In this document: positions 1 through 11,206 of the stretch, one piece after another
Layout of the letters: each line of letters begins with the position of its first letter
How positions within the stretch are numbered: the first letter of the stretch is position 1
Origin: Crotalaria pallida
Taxonomy: Eukaryota > Streptophyta > Magnoliopsida > Fabales > Fabaceae
Assembly: GCA_037953625.1 (NCBI GenBank)
Contig: CM075650.1
Coordinates: 120,387,706-120,451,705, forward strand
Reading direction: 5' to 3'
Length of the DNA stretch: 64,000 nt
Program-made: the position numbers and the translations under genes
The notes under the pieces: model-generated
Database searches by the model: none
Told to the model about the DNA's origin: nothing
The model's input: the letters and a program-made list of their open reading frames with translations, nothing else

Positions 1-861
1 AGTTGAGTATTAGGCATCAATTCATACATTGAGCTGTGCTTATTTGTGCTAATCCATTGTGAGATTAGTAATACACATACAAAAAGCTTGATTATTCAAA
101 GTCATGGATTGTTCCCAAGCAAACCCTAAGTGGCTTAGGGTGTTGGAGTCTTGAGAGGTTCTCAAGCACAAGACTAGGAGGTTCCTAACCCGGTGGAGTT
201 TCTTGAAGGGAGTTCAAGGAAGCTTTTGAAGAGTTCTTCAATCACCGGAATCAAATTGGGGTAGAAATCAAGAGTTTGGTACACTCTTGAAGGGTTAGGT
301 TGAGTGAGGCCATTCTCAAGCAATCCTTGTAATTTCTAACAATTTGATTATTAGTAGAAACTCCTAAGTGATTAGGAGGACTGGATGTAGCTCATTGTTG
401 GAGTGAACCAGAATAAAATTGCTTGAGTGTTGGTTTATTGCTTTTAATCTTCTTTCTAGCTCAATCAACTTAAGTCATTTCAAACTATTAGGATTTATAC
501 AATTAGGTAGCAAGTTCAAGGAATCTTGGTGTTAAAAGTTTATTTAGATTGCTTGCTAATCTGTTGGATAAGTTCTTGTTTAGTATTGAATTGATTTGAG
601 TTAAATTGCTGGATTTTCGTTTCTGGTTTTACTGCTATCTGTCAGGAAAAACTCGAGTATATTTAGAAAGACTCAAGTTGTTCATCCCGAAAAACTCGAG
701 TATTTCACAAAAGACTCGAGTATTTCGTGTCTGATTCTAGAAAATTCAGTCTTAGCTCCATTCTTCAATTATCACTCGAAATATTTGGTATTAGTGCTTC
801 AAAATACTATTCACCCCCCCCCTCTCTAGTATTTGCTTAGCCCGCTTGTTGGTTTCCAACA
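1..861 (+). mobile_element. Copia (SIRE/Maximus-like) LTR, 3' part
   Basis: The segment ends with a C-rich run (TTCACCCCCCCC, about 809-823), a short pyrimidine stretch and a terminal ...CCAACA at 861. This is the usual 3' end of large plant Copia LTRs of the SIRE/Maximus type. No open frame is present. The LTR start and internal region lie left of the window, so a full element cannot be told from a solo LTR; no primer-binding site follows position 861. It carries palindrome dyads at 651-721. The flank to the right is Gypsy LTR sequence, so this Copia element appears to have inserted into it. Confidence 0.6.
651..721. promoter_or_regulatory. ACTCGAGT dyads in Copia LTR
   Basis: ACTCGAGT is at 651-658, 694-701 and 714-721, with a decayed copy ACTCAAGT at 671-678. 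Start-to-start distances within the pairs are exactly 20 bp (651/671 and 694/714). The cluster lies 140-210 bp before the LTR end, i.e. in the transcribed leader part, as in the Copia LTR at 50066. Confidence 0.7.
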
Positions 862-989
862 CCAGACACTGGCCACATTCCCAGAATGTGTCATCAAGTA
901 GGTTGCACACCAATGTGTTCCCTGAACACATCAAAGAAACCAGGTCCCAGACACTGGCCACATTCCCAGAATGTGTCATCAAGTAGGTT
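862..989. repeat. Direct repeat of about 43 bp
   Basis: The same 43-bp sequence (starting CCAGACACTGGCCACATTCC) occurs at 862-904 and 947-989, an 85-bp period. The first copy starts exactly at the Copia LTR boundary. Confidence 0.85.
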
Positions 990-1306
990 ACAAATTTGGT
1001 ACTCCCGGAGTACCCTCTTCATATTCCCAGAATATGATAATCGTTTCCTACCAACCCATCTTCCATTCTCTATGCATGAATGCACAATCATTAAGGTTGA
1101 TTTTTATCTTTAATTTATTTATTGTGATTTAGAGATATCTCAATTTCTCTTTTGAATGATTAATTTGAGGTATAACCTTTGGCACCAAAATTCATCCATG
1201 AATTTACTTAAAAACATGCCATTAAACTTGGATTGGGATATTTCAACAAATGGTATCAAACTTTTCATTAAAAGACTTAACTTTGATTTTTTCCAATTTC
1301 AAGTAC

Positions 1307-1715
1307 TAACCGGTTACAGTCTCAGGCTAACCGGTTAAAATTACAGACCTGAACTGGTTAACCATTGCAATTCAGAAAACCCCTTTTCTTGAATTCTCTA
1401 CCCAATCCATAACAAGTGTTCATCATTGTTTTATACCTCAAATTCCACTGATTTCATCATTCAAAGTCTAAATCACAATTCATTCCCAATGGAGCATAAT
1501 TTCCTCTTGAAATTATCTCAAAACATTAAGGTAGTATCTCCTCAAATTCAATCTGAACGAAACAGTATGTCTCAACATATTTTCAGATTGAGTTCAAGTG
1601 AAATTAAAGTATTGATTTGAGTAAAAATGGTAAGAATACAGAACCAAATTCAGAAATTCATTTTCTTTGAAATTTCACAGTATCTAACCGGTTACAAATA
1701 TCGAATAACCGGTTA
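1307..1715 (-). promoter_or_regulatory. TAACCGGTTA dyads, leader cluster
   Basis: TAACCGGTTA is at 1307-1316 and 1328-1337 and again at 1685-1694 and 1706-1715; both pairs have a step of exactly 21 bp. A decayed relative, GAACTGGTTA, is at 1351-1360. Relative to the LTR start at 3076 the cluster lies about 1.36-1.77 kb in, downstream of the TATA box, so it should be transcribed. Confidence 0.75.
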
Positions 1716-2637
1716 GATTATGCAGTCTGTACACTGAAAAATGAGGTTTTACATACCATTCTTTTTAATACTCAAATCTAACCAATTTCAACACCCAATA
1801 GAGTTCACATACCTTAATTTAAACATGTTCAACCATAGGAACATATTTCATTTGCATGCATTCAATTTAGAGTATTAAATTGCATAAAAACCCACATAAA
1901 CACAATTTAATACCACACAATTCATGAAAAGCACTTAGATCATGATTCAAGCATCAAAATTACTTGCATGCATCAAATCAAAACTGCTCAAAACAGAATT
2001 GAGCTATAAATTGGCTTCCAAGCCTTTTTGACCTTTACACATAATGCCCTTTTGAGTCCTTGTTGACTCAAATCCTAAAACACTTGATTTTAGTCTCAAT
2101 CTAGTATAAGGTAAACTTCTCTCTTACCTCAAAGTCGTGTTTGATGAGTATAATCACTGAGGTTTGAAGGAAATCCACAGACTCCACAGAAATTCCAAGT
2201 TCTGTTCTCAACCACGTTTTTCAGCAACAGGGTTCAAAGACCAGAGAATTTGACATAGAAATTGATCAAAGAAATTGGGGAAAACAATTAGGACTTGATC
2301 TAGGTAACATGCACCAAAGAATAGAAGTGGTTTGAGACTTAGAAGTTACCTGAACTGACCAAAATCAAGGCCTAAACCCAGCTTCCAGAAGTAGAAGAAA
2401 ACAGAGTTCAGCTTTCCAACTTCAACTTCTAAGGTCGATTTCTCCTCACACAAGAACTCTCAGCTCACAAGTTTTATATCAATGAAAAGCCCTTGATTCA
2501 AGCTTTTCAGAAGTGTATCACTCGCTCTCTAACACTCAGAGAAGACGAAGAATTTCTCCAAACGAAATAGAAACCCTAACAGAGCAATTTCTCCACCAAC
2601 ACTCAGAAATCAACCTCAAATCTTCAACAATCTTGGC

Positions 2638-2644
2638 TTTTATA
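2638..2644 (-). promoter_or_regulatory. TATA box of partial Gypsy LTR
   Basis: TATAAAA on the minus strand, followed by GCC exactly as in the related LTR at 60665-60671. The distance to the upstream dyad (about 131 bp) is also the same. Confidence 0.55.
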
Positions 2645-2774
2645 GAGAAATTGGAGTAACATGCACACCGACGCGTGTTATCCACTAGATTAGAGCTATT
2701 TTCGTGGCGATTCCATGGATTAATCAAGTGATTACTTATCAAAATCCACTAACCCAGTTTCTGAGTTCATCGTG

Positions 2775-2805
2775 TAACCGGTTACAGAGCCCTTCTAACC
2801 GGTTA
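2775..2805 (-). promoter_or_regulatory. TAACCGGTTA dyad, U3 cluster
   Basis: Two perfect TAACCGGTTA palindromes at 2775-2784 and 2796-2805, a step of 21 bp, lying 131-161 bp upstream of the minus-strand TATA box. The relative at 60803-60830 has ACTCGAGT in the same place. Confidence 0.75.
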
Positions 2806-3148
2806 CATACTGATAAAATTCAAAAATTAATAATTTAATTACTCTTTCTTCAAAAAACCTTTTTAATATTGCAATTAGGTCCCAACCCAAGGACTAAATT
2901 ACAATATTCACATTTTTGTACAAAATAACCATATAAAAATATATCTCATATTTTTATATATAAAAACACATAATGTACAAAAACTAAAACCTTCAAAACT
3001 AATATAAATCAATTATAAAATAATTGTTATAACTAATTTCTCGGTTATTTGGGAGACGAAAATTAGGGGTGTTACACAATTGCTAATGATCAATCACATG
3101 GAAGAGTCTGTTGTTGCAGTGTATGCTTTGTCCTCACTCACACACTTC

Positions 3149-3222
3149 CCGGGAAAACTTCCCAGGAGGTCACCAATCCCAGAATTACCCCATGTTAAGC
3201 ACGCTTAACTATGGAGTTCTTA
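3149..3222 (-). repeat. 5S rRNA-derived segment, left Cassandra LTR
   Basis: On the minus strand it keeps AGTTAAGCGTGCTTAAC (5S A-box region) and GGTGACCTCCTGGGAAGTT (5S C-box region). It is diverged from 5S in between, so it is a 5S-derived Pol III promoter relic and not a 5S gene. Confidence 0.75.
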
Positions 3223-3628
3223 AGTGATAGGCTACCGAAAAGAAGATGCATCTTGTTGATATGGGTAGTACTAATCAATTCATTTAAGCCTTCCTGTACT
3301 GTGTAGTCTCATTCCTACACAGTCTCAGGATCACCTTCTCATTTCGGTGTGTCGGTTCATCCATGTACCCCTCCCTTAGAAGCCTGCCAGGAGCCGCTCC
3401 TAATTCGTGCCTCTTTGCACCGGCGATCACTCCCCGCCCTCATCAGCCCGGGTCTTACATGTCCACCAGCTTCCGCCTGGTTCGTCCCCGAACCACACCG
3501 TACTGGGAGAGGAGCCGCTCTGATATCATTTGTAACATCCCTGGCAGGCAAATGGATTGCGACTATCCCCACATACCAACACGGGTCTTTTCAGCGTGCT
3601 TTGTCCTCACTCGCACACTTCCCGGGAA

Positions 3629-3702
3629 AACTTCCCAGGAGGTCACCCTTCCCAGAATTACCCCATGTTAAGCACGCTTAACTATGGAGTTCTTAAGTGA
3701 TA
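3629..3702 (-). repeat. 5S rRNA-derived segment, right Cassandra LTR
   Basis: Same segment as in the left LTR, with GGGTGACCTCCTGGGAAG intact at the 5S C-box position. The left copy has a GGGTG to TTGGTG change here. Confidence 0.75.
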
Positions 3703-3932
3703 GGCTACCGAAAAGAAGATGCATCTTGTTGATATGAGTAGTACTAATCAATTCATTTAAGCCTTCCTGTACTGTGTAGTCCCATTCCTACACAGTCTCA
3801 GGATCACCTTCTCATTCCGGTGTGTCGGTTCATCCATGTACCCCTCCCTTAGAAGCCTGCCAGGAGCCGCTCCTAATCCGTGTCTCTTTGCACCGGCGAT
3901 CACTCCCCGCCCTCATCAGCCCGGGTCTTACA

Positions 3933-4029
3933 TATTTTGCTTTCCCTTTAATTATTATTATTGTGAAATTTCTTGTATTGTTTTTGATCTATGAATAAAA
4001 TACACCTTTTCCCTGAAAAAAAATATATA
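3933..4029 (+). other. Possible 3' end with poly(A) signal and A-run
   Basis: AATAAA at about 3992-3997 is followed about 20 bp later by an A8 run. This looks like the tail of a LINE or a transcript-derived sequence. No coding sequence is visible, so the assignment is weak. Confidence 0.25.
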
Positions 4030-6255
4030 CCAGTTTAGATTATCCGTGCGATGCACGGGAATGAACAGATATATTAGATAGCATAATGTTGTTATATACG
4101 ATAATTATTTCAAACTAAAAATTTAATAAAATTTTTTAACTGAATTGCATAATTTTATATATGAGATTATTAATAATTAAATTGAACAATCAGGTTTACA
4201 TTTGTCTTCATTCTAATATTAATTCTTTAGAGTAAAGAATTTATACAACATAAAGAATATTAGCTTTTGTAATTTCATAATAATAATAATAAAAAAAAGA
4301 GTAAAGATCGTTAACAACAATATAATGTTAGGAAAAAAACTTCATTCTAAGATTAATTATTTTGATTACCAAACTTTCAATTAAAGATAGTTCTCATAGA
4401 ACTCATATTACACAAATTATTTCATTCTAAGAGTAGATGACTTCTGTTATCAAAACAAATCCCTTAGTTACAGGAAACATTGAATAAACAAACCAATTAT
4501 GAAAATAACAAACTAATTTCATATTTTCCTCAAATTTAAAATTTGAAATAAATATCAATATGAAGCAAGGATATTTAATGAATTTCTTCTTTATCATACT
4601 GTAAAAAATTGTTTTTGTTTCGGTTAATAATTATCCATCAATTTGCTGAGGAAAAAAAGTGATCTCATGATTATCCATCAATTTGTTAAGGAAAAAATCA
4701 TTTGGTTGTTTAGATTATAATACTCTTTTGTAATTATCCAGACAATTAAGAAGAAAAAAAGAGAATATTTAAAAGAAAAAAGAGATATTTCAAAATTAAG
4801 AAGCACATTTTTTTATTTTAACTTATTATAAAGTCAAACTTATTAGAAAATTGAAGAAAACGTTATCTTCCAAAAAATCTCATATTCATCTCAAACATGT
4901 CATTCATTTCACTCAAAATTGTAAATTAATCATTCATCTCTTACTTCATGTCATACATTATTTTGGCCTCATAATTGCCCAAAAAAAAAGATTATACATT
5001 AGTAATGAACAAATTATAATTTTATATTGATAGTATGATTTAAGAAAATTTTACTATACTTCATCCATCCCAAAAAAACAAACTACTTTTGTACTAATTA
5101 CTTTGAATTTTCCAACATTTTTTGGGGGACATAGTGAATATAAATTAAAAAAAATAGAAAAGGAAGAAAGAATTATAATTGGTACTGCTTCATTGTTCTA
5201 TACTATTGTAAATATTAAAATGCCTTTTTCTATTTACCACCTCAACAAACAACTACAAAAATATTCATATTCCACATTAGTAAACTAAAAAGAAATTGTG
5301 TAGAATAAAATTAGGAGAAGAAAGAAGATACAAAAATATCGCTCCTAAACATGGATCAATAGTTGAGATCTTGTGTGACATTATTTCACTATCGTATCAA
5401 CCGAACTCTGCAAATATAGAAAAAATATAGTTAGTGCAAAATAAAATATTCACAAAGAATAGATCTAATAATAAAAACAAAAAATGTAAATAAAAAAATT
5501 AGAATATAATTGAAATAAGATGAAACACGTCTCATATTCTACTTAGTATATGCTTATTCTGATTCCATCCCAGCTTAGCAAAAAAAAAAAATAGTATCGT
5601 AATTCTGTTTACATGATTGACAATAAAATTATCACAATTTATGAAAATAATAACATCCAACAAATTAAAAAAAAAAATCTGCAGCAGACAAACTATCAAA
5701 ATTTGAAAAGGATAACATCAAAGAACTTAAAGAATAACCTAAATATATCCACAATTCCTCAAATTCTAAAACTGAGATCAGTATTCACCTAACACAACTT
5801 ATTTAAAAATAATGCACCTTACCTTGCAACCTACCCCACCCCCCAAAAGAAAATGTTGATCTCTCATTTTTATTTTTAGATGTAGTTTTGATTCAACTTT
5901 AAGTTATAAACTATTATTTATAATTGATTTGAAATGAATTTTTTTAATCACATTTAAAATTTGAATTTGAATTTGTTGTTTCTTATCAAGTTACCGAATT
6001 TGAAATTGCATGTAATGAGTGATTCGGTCGTTTTTTATGTTGTTATATGTTCTTATCAATTGATTTGTTCTTATCAATTGATTCGGTTGTTATTATCTTA
6101 TAAGGTTGAATTATTTTTAAAACAAAAAATTGTGGGAATTAATTGTTGAATTTTGAATTAATTTTTTAATAAAAAATTGGACAAAATTATGTGGAAGTGA
6201 CACCTCAACAGTTTTTTTGAATTGCAGGTATCCTCTTTTTATAATATATAATTGA
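4030..6255 (-). mobile_element. Non-autonomous Helitron (H1)
   Basis: On the minus strand the right end reads TCAATTATATATTATAAAAA, a typical Helitron 5' terminus starting TC next to a host A. The left end has the hairpin CCGTGCATCGCACGG (about 4041-4055) followed within 15 nt by CTGG and T, fitting the CTRR/T rule. No Rep/helicase coding sequence is present, so it would be non-autonomous. The interior is AT-rich without a supported gene. The 5' end is shared with sequences ending at 13524 and 16185. Confidence 0.5.
5057..5140. mobile_element. Short Stowaway-like MITE
   Basis: Degenerate inverted ends (TTCATCCATCCC on the left, GGGGGACATAGTGAA on the right) resemble the CTCCCTCCGTCCC terminus of Stowaway elements. 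It is very short and lies inside Helitron H1. Confidence 0.35.
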
Positions 6256-6348
6256 TGATGATTGATTAATTCAAATCTTGTATTCTTAAAAAAATCACAC
6301 CATTATCATAGACACAATCTTAGCAAAATCAAATAAATATAACATAAT

Positions 6349-6530
6349 TGGGTCATTTTTTTCTTTTTTTTTTGATAATTTTTTTTTCTTTTTTAACTCA
6401 TAACCATTGTAATATTCGAAATCAATTTCAAATTATACTATCTTAATCTCATACTTGAGAAATATTTGTTAAAATCAAGTAGTTTTTCATCGTTTAATCT
6501 ACATATCCATAATTCTTTTCAGGATTTTTT
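6349..6530 (+). repeat. Repeat block A, copy 1
   Basis: Nearly the same sequence as 15617-15803. It ends in ...TTTTCAGGATTTTTT, immediately left of the Mutator-like element. No coding sequence. Confidence 0.7.
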
Positions 6531-6531
6531 T

Positions 6532-6725
6532 TTGGTGAATGCTTCCATGCCTTCTAGTGAGGGAAGGCATCAATGCCGATCCAATTGGACCAATGATAGA
6601 TTGACATTTGTATCATTTTTACACAATCATCATCTTATGTGTCATCTTATGTGTCTTATTTAGGGATTAATTTGCAAAATTTTAAACTTGAAACTTAATC
6701 ATGGTTAAAAAAAAAAAAATTAAAA
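6532..6725 (+). repeat. Left TIR of Mutator-like element
   Basis: Imperfect inverted match to 12950-13135, strongest at the outer 50 bp and at 6660-6720. The first 28 bp recur inside the element at about 8494-8521. Confidence 0.5.
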
Positions 6726-6784
6726 CAAAAAAAATTAAAATTAAAACTAACCTAATAACCCTAACAAGTTCACAACACTAACAA

Positions 6785-7115
6785 ATTCATTTGCTGCTGC
6801 TGTAGTCTGCGAGAGAGAGCTCGTGTCTCCGTCGCCGTTCTGCTCCAGGGTCACCGTCGCCGCTCCAGCCGCTCCAGCTGTCGTGGGAGAAGAAGCCCCG
6901 CCGTCCCAGCCCCGTGGTCCGATCCTGTCGCTCCAGCCGTCGCGGGAGAAGAAGCCCCGCCGTCCCATCCCCACCGTCCCCATCTCTTCCTTCCAGTTCC
7001 TTTCATTTCCCTTTGCTACATTTGTTGGTCCCCTTCATCTCACGCCGTCTCCACCGTCATCTGTTCGAGGGTTTCATTTTGCGCCGCCGTCACTGTTCCT
7101 CCAGGTACTTAGACA
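6785..7115 (+). other. GC-rich exon-like island
   Basis: A CCGTCGCC-rich block in AT-rich surroundings, open in two plus frames. It ends at a possible donor (CCTCCAG then GTACTT, about 7099-7108). It contains an imperfect direct repeat (GGGAGAAGAAGCCCCGCCGT at about 6886-6905 and 6946-6965). It may be a first exon of a lost MULE gene or captured sequence; I recognise no protein. Confidence 0.35.
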
Positions 7116-7119
7116 ATAA

Positions 7120-9725
7120 GAGTACTAAGAGTTGTATCACTACTGTATATACAGCAAAATTTATCTAAGAGTACTGATACAAATCTAAAGAGTTGTATTA
7201 CACAGCAAAAAACCTAAACACTAAGAGTTGTATCATTACATAAAAGATAAGCCACTGATTTACCTTTTTCTTATGCAATTGACATACGCATATGTAATGT
7301 ATAAGACTACTTATAAAAACTCAATATAATGAGATAAATGTCAGGCCATAATTAAAGGCCATCTCCCTCACGAAAATTCAACTCGGTGAGTCTGGTGGTA
7401 GAATTGATTTTATGCAGTATCCTTGGTGAAATACTCCAAGCATGACTCATTTTCAGATATTAAATAAAAAGGACATTAAAAAAAACTACATAAAAGATAA
7501 GGCAAAATTTATTAATTTACTGGTCTTAAGAAATTATTAAGAGTTGTATGTGTATCACTATTGTATCTAAAGAGTTTCGTCTTTTATCGGATGGTTCAAT
7601 TTTTATCTTATGCTTCAATGTGGTTAGTTTAATCTTATCGCGTTTAATCTTTCAAGACAAGGATTCAGGTTCATGGCACCAAGGTGGATCCTATCGCGTT
7701 TACCCGGAGCGAATTTTTTGCCTTTTCCACGAAGGTGGTGGATTGGCTGGGAACATTTGTTTTAAGCATTAATTTGCATTGCTGAGCAAAAAAAAGTATT
7801 AATATGCCTTATTCAAGTATCTGCTTCTGTCCCTCTATTGCTGCCTTTATCAATTTATTGCCAAATTCAAGCGACAAGTTACCAAGTTCTGTATAAATAC
7901 CAGTATGAAAAGTGATAAGATATGAGATGATGTCAAGTATTATTAGAATAATAGATGCATTTCAAAGGAATTATAACACTGCTGTCTGCTATATCAGAGC
8001 AATTTTGGCCTGCATATTTTGCAGATGAAACGATAAATTTTTGTCTAGGGTAGAAGAGTCATACAATTAGAAGAGTCTGAACGCTCATAGGACCATTACT
8101 AGCATTTCCAATGCTTTTTGTCTTTGACTCTTGAATTTTTAAATCCAAGACATGAGATTAATTTGAGTAGTTATTTGTTTTGGGATTATTGTTTGAGGTT
8201 GTCCTGCATTAATGGAAATGGTGAGTTTGTTACTATATATGGTGGGTCTTGGTTTATTGTGCTTGCTTTGACAGTCTTTTATGGTTGTGTGGCCTACTGA
8301 TGCGGACACTTAAACTAAGGACAAGTTTTGAGCATTTATGGTGTGGCCTTGGTTTATTTATTCTTTACTTAAAAATAGCACTGCATTCCATTGACCAATC
8401 TAACTAACTGAGCAGGTAGTTTGGTGGTTTCATGTAATCCTACTAACTTTACTGCAAAGCTGAGGCTTGATAGGAAACTGGGCTCTAAGCCTTTTGGTGA
8501 ATGCTTCCATGCCTTCTAGTGATGTATAATGGCATGGGTCAAACATTATACCATGGTGTGCATCAACAAAACAAAGGGAATGATGGTAAGGATGGTTGCA
8601 GAAAATTTTTGCAGTTTATTTCCTTGGTATTTTGGATTTTGTCATTTTATTTTTTGAGTTTACTAAAGATACCTCTGTTATGCAGGTTAATTATCAGACT
8701 TGTTACTCTTTTTTTTGTCCCCTTTGGTTTGAAGATTAATTTGCAAAAACAGGTTCATATTGATGGAGTTGATATTATTGCTGGTTTACTGGTTTTTGAT
8801 ATTATTGTTAGAATAATTTGGATAGGACCTATTAGAATATTATAGGATCTGTTGAAATAATTTGATCCAAGCCAAAGCATTCGATGCGGTTGGTTTTATT
8901 GCTAATTTTACAGACCTATTGGAATATTACTGATTTAATGATATTACTCTTTGAATGGTTATCAAATCCTCACCAAAGTTTGCTATCATACTGCACATGA
9001 TTTCTGTTTTTGGGACTGGGACTAAAATTCATGCCCCTGTTGCTGTTCTGGTTTTCTTTTAGTTACGGCGAATTTTGGAGGCTTGCGGTTATATCAAAAA
9101 TCTGTTGCAGGTTTCAGTTGGTTTTGGCGCTGTGTAATCATTAAGCAAGAAGTTATTAGCTGTCTTTTTCTATGGTTTATATTTTTCTTTTGGCTCTCTG
9201 TTGTTTGGGTTTGGGACTAAAATCTTTGAACGTGTAATATGCCATAATGAAGCATTAAGTTGAGACTCCACCATATGGCATAGATTAGGACTCTTGACTC
9301 AATGCATTGCTCTCATCACTACCATGGTAAACAGTGCTAGACAACCAAATAGCAAAGTCTTGAATTACTCCTTGGTTGAACTGGATAGAAAGTGGGTAGG
9401 CAAACCAAATTGGTTGAACACGTTTGCATAGTAACAAAGCATCGAACTATTTCAAACTACGACACTACGACTATAGTTCCTGATCGAGTAGCTTATTTGT
9501 TATAAGCTTTCAAATCAAGGGGTGGGGAAAGCTTTCAAATCAAGGGGTGGGGAGCAGTTTATTTTTTTTTTTTAAAAAAAAAACTTTATTAAGAATAATT
9601 AATTAAATTGAGAGAAAGCATAACTTTAACCAAAAATATCCATAAACCAATCTAAAACAGAAGTAGTTTTTATTCTAACAAATAATGCAAATTAAATGAA
9701 AAAAAAAATTATGAAGTCAATATAA
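7120..9725. other. MULE interior, no assignable gene
   Basis: AT-rich sequence with scattered short open frames (e.g. 8501-8845, hydrophobic) but no recognised domain. A copy of the outer TIR sequence (GGTGAATGCTTCCATGCC) is at about 8495. A 22-bp tandem duplication (GCTTTCAAATCAAGGGGTGG) lies at about 9507-9550. A T/A homopolymer pair follows at about 9553-9580. Confidence 0.5.
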
Positions 9726-9739
9726 ATGTTTCTAATTAT

Positions 9740-10620
9740 TTTGGCCATTGTCGCATCAATGCATTTGTGTTGCTGCGAACAAGCTTGGAGCAACTGCTGA
9801 AGTATGCATCTATCAGATTCAAAGTTGTGTTCATTCTTACCTCATCCTCATACATCTATAAAAAAATAATAAAATTCAATAAATGTGTATTAGAAAACAA
9901 TACATATAAATGTTTCGAATGATGTAAAATTAGAAGCGGTTCTTACCACTCCAAAAAGTTTGGGTGAAAATTTGTATTCCATGTCCTTCCAAGTTAATAC
10001 CCATAGTGCTGATGTTTGGCTACATAAAATGTAATCAATAGTGATTAAATAATTATTGGCTAATAAAATAATCAATTCAACTTTTCGATAAATAATTATT
10101 GATACCTTTCACCACAATTAGGCACTCCATAAACATCCTTTAGTGGTCAATCACATATATTTTGGAGTTCTGGTGGCAACATATCCTTCAGTGCCCAAAC
10201 CTATAACCCAAGTTGTAGTTAATTTCTTAATTAAGTCTTGTAAGTATTTTGATAATTTATTTAAAAATATCATTGAAGTAAAAAACAAAAAAAAAATTTT
10301 CCACACGTTGTATTTGATTTTTCCTATAATCATCGTTTTCCACGAATCCAACCAATAGATTTGTTTATCCTTGATGGACACGACAATCAGGTACCAATGG
10401 TAATCACCATGATAGTCATAAAGAGGGATGCAGATCTAAAATAAGAAATAAACAAATCATGTGTACATTAGATTTAAAAAAAGATAATTTGCTTATAAAA
10501 AAAAGTTTAAAAAAATAAATGCTTACATATTCGAGATAGTTTGTGATAGGCATGTAGCCTTTACCAGCATATTTGGCATGAATATCTACTGTAGTCATCA
10601 TTCCATCAAAAAATTTTCTA
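9740..10620 (-). pseudogene. Ulp1-like (C48) protease relic, minus
   Basis: Exon-like pieces on the minus strand encode, in order: a block ending in NYLEY (about 10620-10527, then GTAAG); a block with YHWYLIVVSIKDK and WLDSW, matching the His and Asp regions of Ulp1/C48 proteases (10435 to about 10303); a block with GVPNCG (about 10205-10118); and QTSALWVLTWKDMEY (10019-9947, then GTAAG), where the family normally has the NDCG catalytic cysteine. A C-terminal piece (about 9857-9744) aligns with the end of the plus-strand copy. The third block has an in-frame TGA, and the active-site Cys seems replaced by Ser, so it is a pseudogene or catalytically dead. Confidence 0.55.
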
Positions 10621-10664
10621 AGATGAAATTTTTCACATGTTTACATTTACTAAAATTTTAGTTA

Positions 10665-11183
10665 GGCTTAATTTATGTCACAAGCCCTTGAAGTTTGAGG
10701 TGCTTTTGTCGGATACCCTTATTCTTTTTTTCTCAATGTCTGACTCCCCAAAGTTACTTCTGGGTTTGTCATATACCCCTAATACTAATTTTGGCCAATT
10801 TTACCAATATGTAACATCGAAATCTTGATTAGACGCAGAAGGTTAAGCACCCGATGCCCCGTGGGCGAAAATCCTTTTTTTTTAAATTTAAAAAACTAAA
10901 AAACTTAATATTTTTATATTTTTAGTTAAATAAAAAAAATAAAAAAAAAGAATTGAAGAGAGAAGTTGTCTTCGCCCGTTTGACATCACGCGGTACCACA
11001 TGACCAACCTCTTACGTCTGACTAGGATTCTGATGTTACATGTCATCAAAATTGGTTAGAATTGGTAGTAGGGGTATTTGACAAACCCATAAGTAACTTC
11101 GGGGAGTCAAACATTAAAAATAAAGTATAAGGGTATCTGGCAAAAGTACCCCAAACTTCAGGGACTTGTGACATAATTAAGCC
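10665..11183. mobile_element. Foldback MITE with 9-bp TSD
   Basis: 519 bp, with long inverted ends: GGCTTAATTTATGTCACAAG on the left and its near inverse CTTGTGACATAATTAAGCC on the right. The similarity runs for about 120 bp. It is flanked by perfect 9-bp repeats TTTTAGTTA (10656-10664 and 11184-11192). A 9-bp TSD points to the Mutator superfamily. It sits between the two divergent Ulp1 copies. Confidence 0.85.
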
Positions 11184-11206
11184 TTTTAGTTATTATTAGT
11201 ATTTAG

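Larger units (their letters stand above)
862..3076 (-). mobile_element. Gypsy LTR, partial (TAACCGGTTA type)
   Basis: The end GGGGTGTTACA at 3076 reads TGTAACACCCC on the minus strand, a typical Gypsy LTR start, and matches the LTR end at 61094. Stretches near 985-1090 (GGTACTCCCGGAGTACCC and the following bases) resemble 59155-59235 of that LTR, so the two families are related. A TATA box on the minus strand lies at 2638-2644. The LTR is cut on the left by the Copia element, so the part that would hold the LTR-encoded ORF seen in the relative is absent. No open frame is convincing. Confidence 0.6.
3124..3932 (-). mobile_element. Cassandra TRIM retrotransposon
   Basis: Two direct LTRs (3124-3459, lacking about its first 75-80 bp, and 3531-3932) flank a 71-bp interior. 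The interior holds a primer-binding site for initiator tRNA-Met (TGATATCAGAGC on the minus strand, 3517-3528). The full LTR starts TGTAACATCC and ends GGGTCTTACA. Both LTRs contain a segment related to plant 5S rRNA, the hallmark of Cassandra. The element has no coding capacity and would depend on other elements for mobility. I found no target-site duplication because the left LTR is truncated. Confidence 0.85.

Noticed and set aside
3349..3681. Overlapping open frames on both strands over the Cassandra element.
   Set aside because: They lie across LTR and 5S-derived sequence; Cassandra is non-coding.
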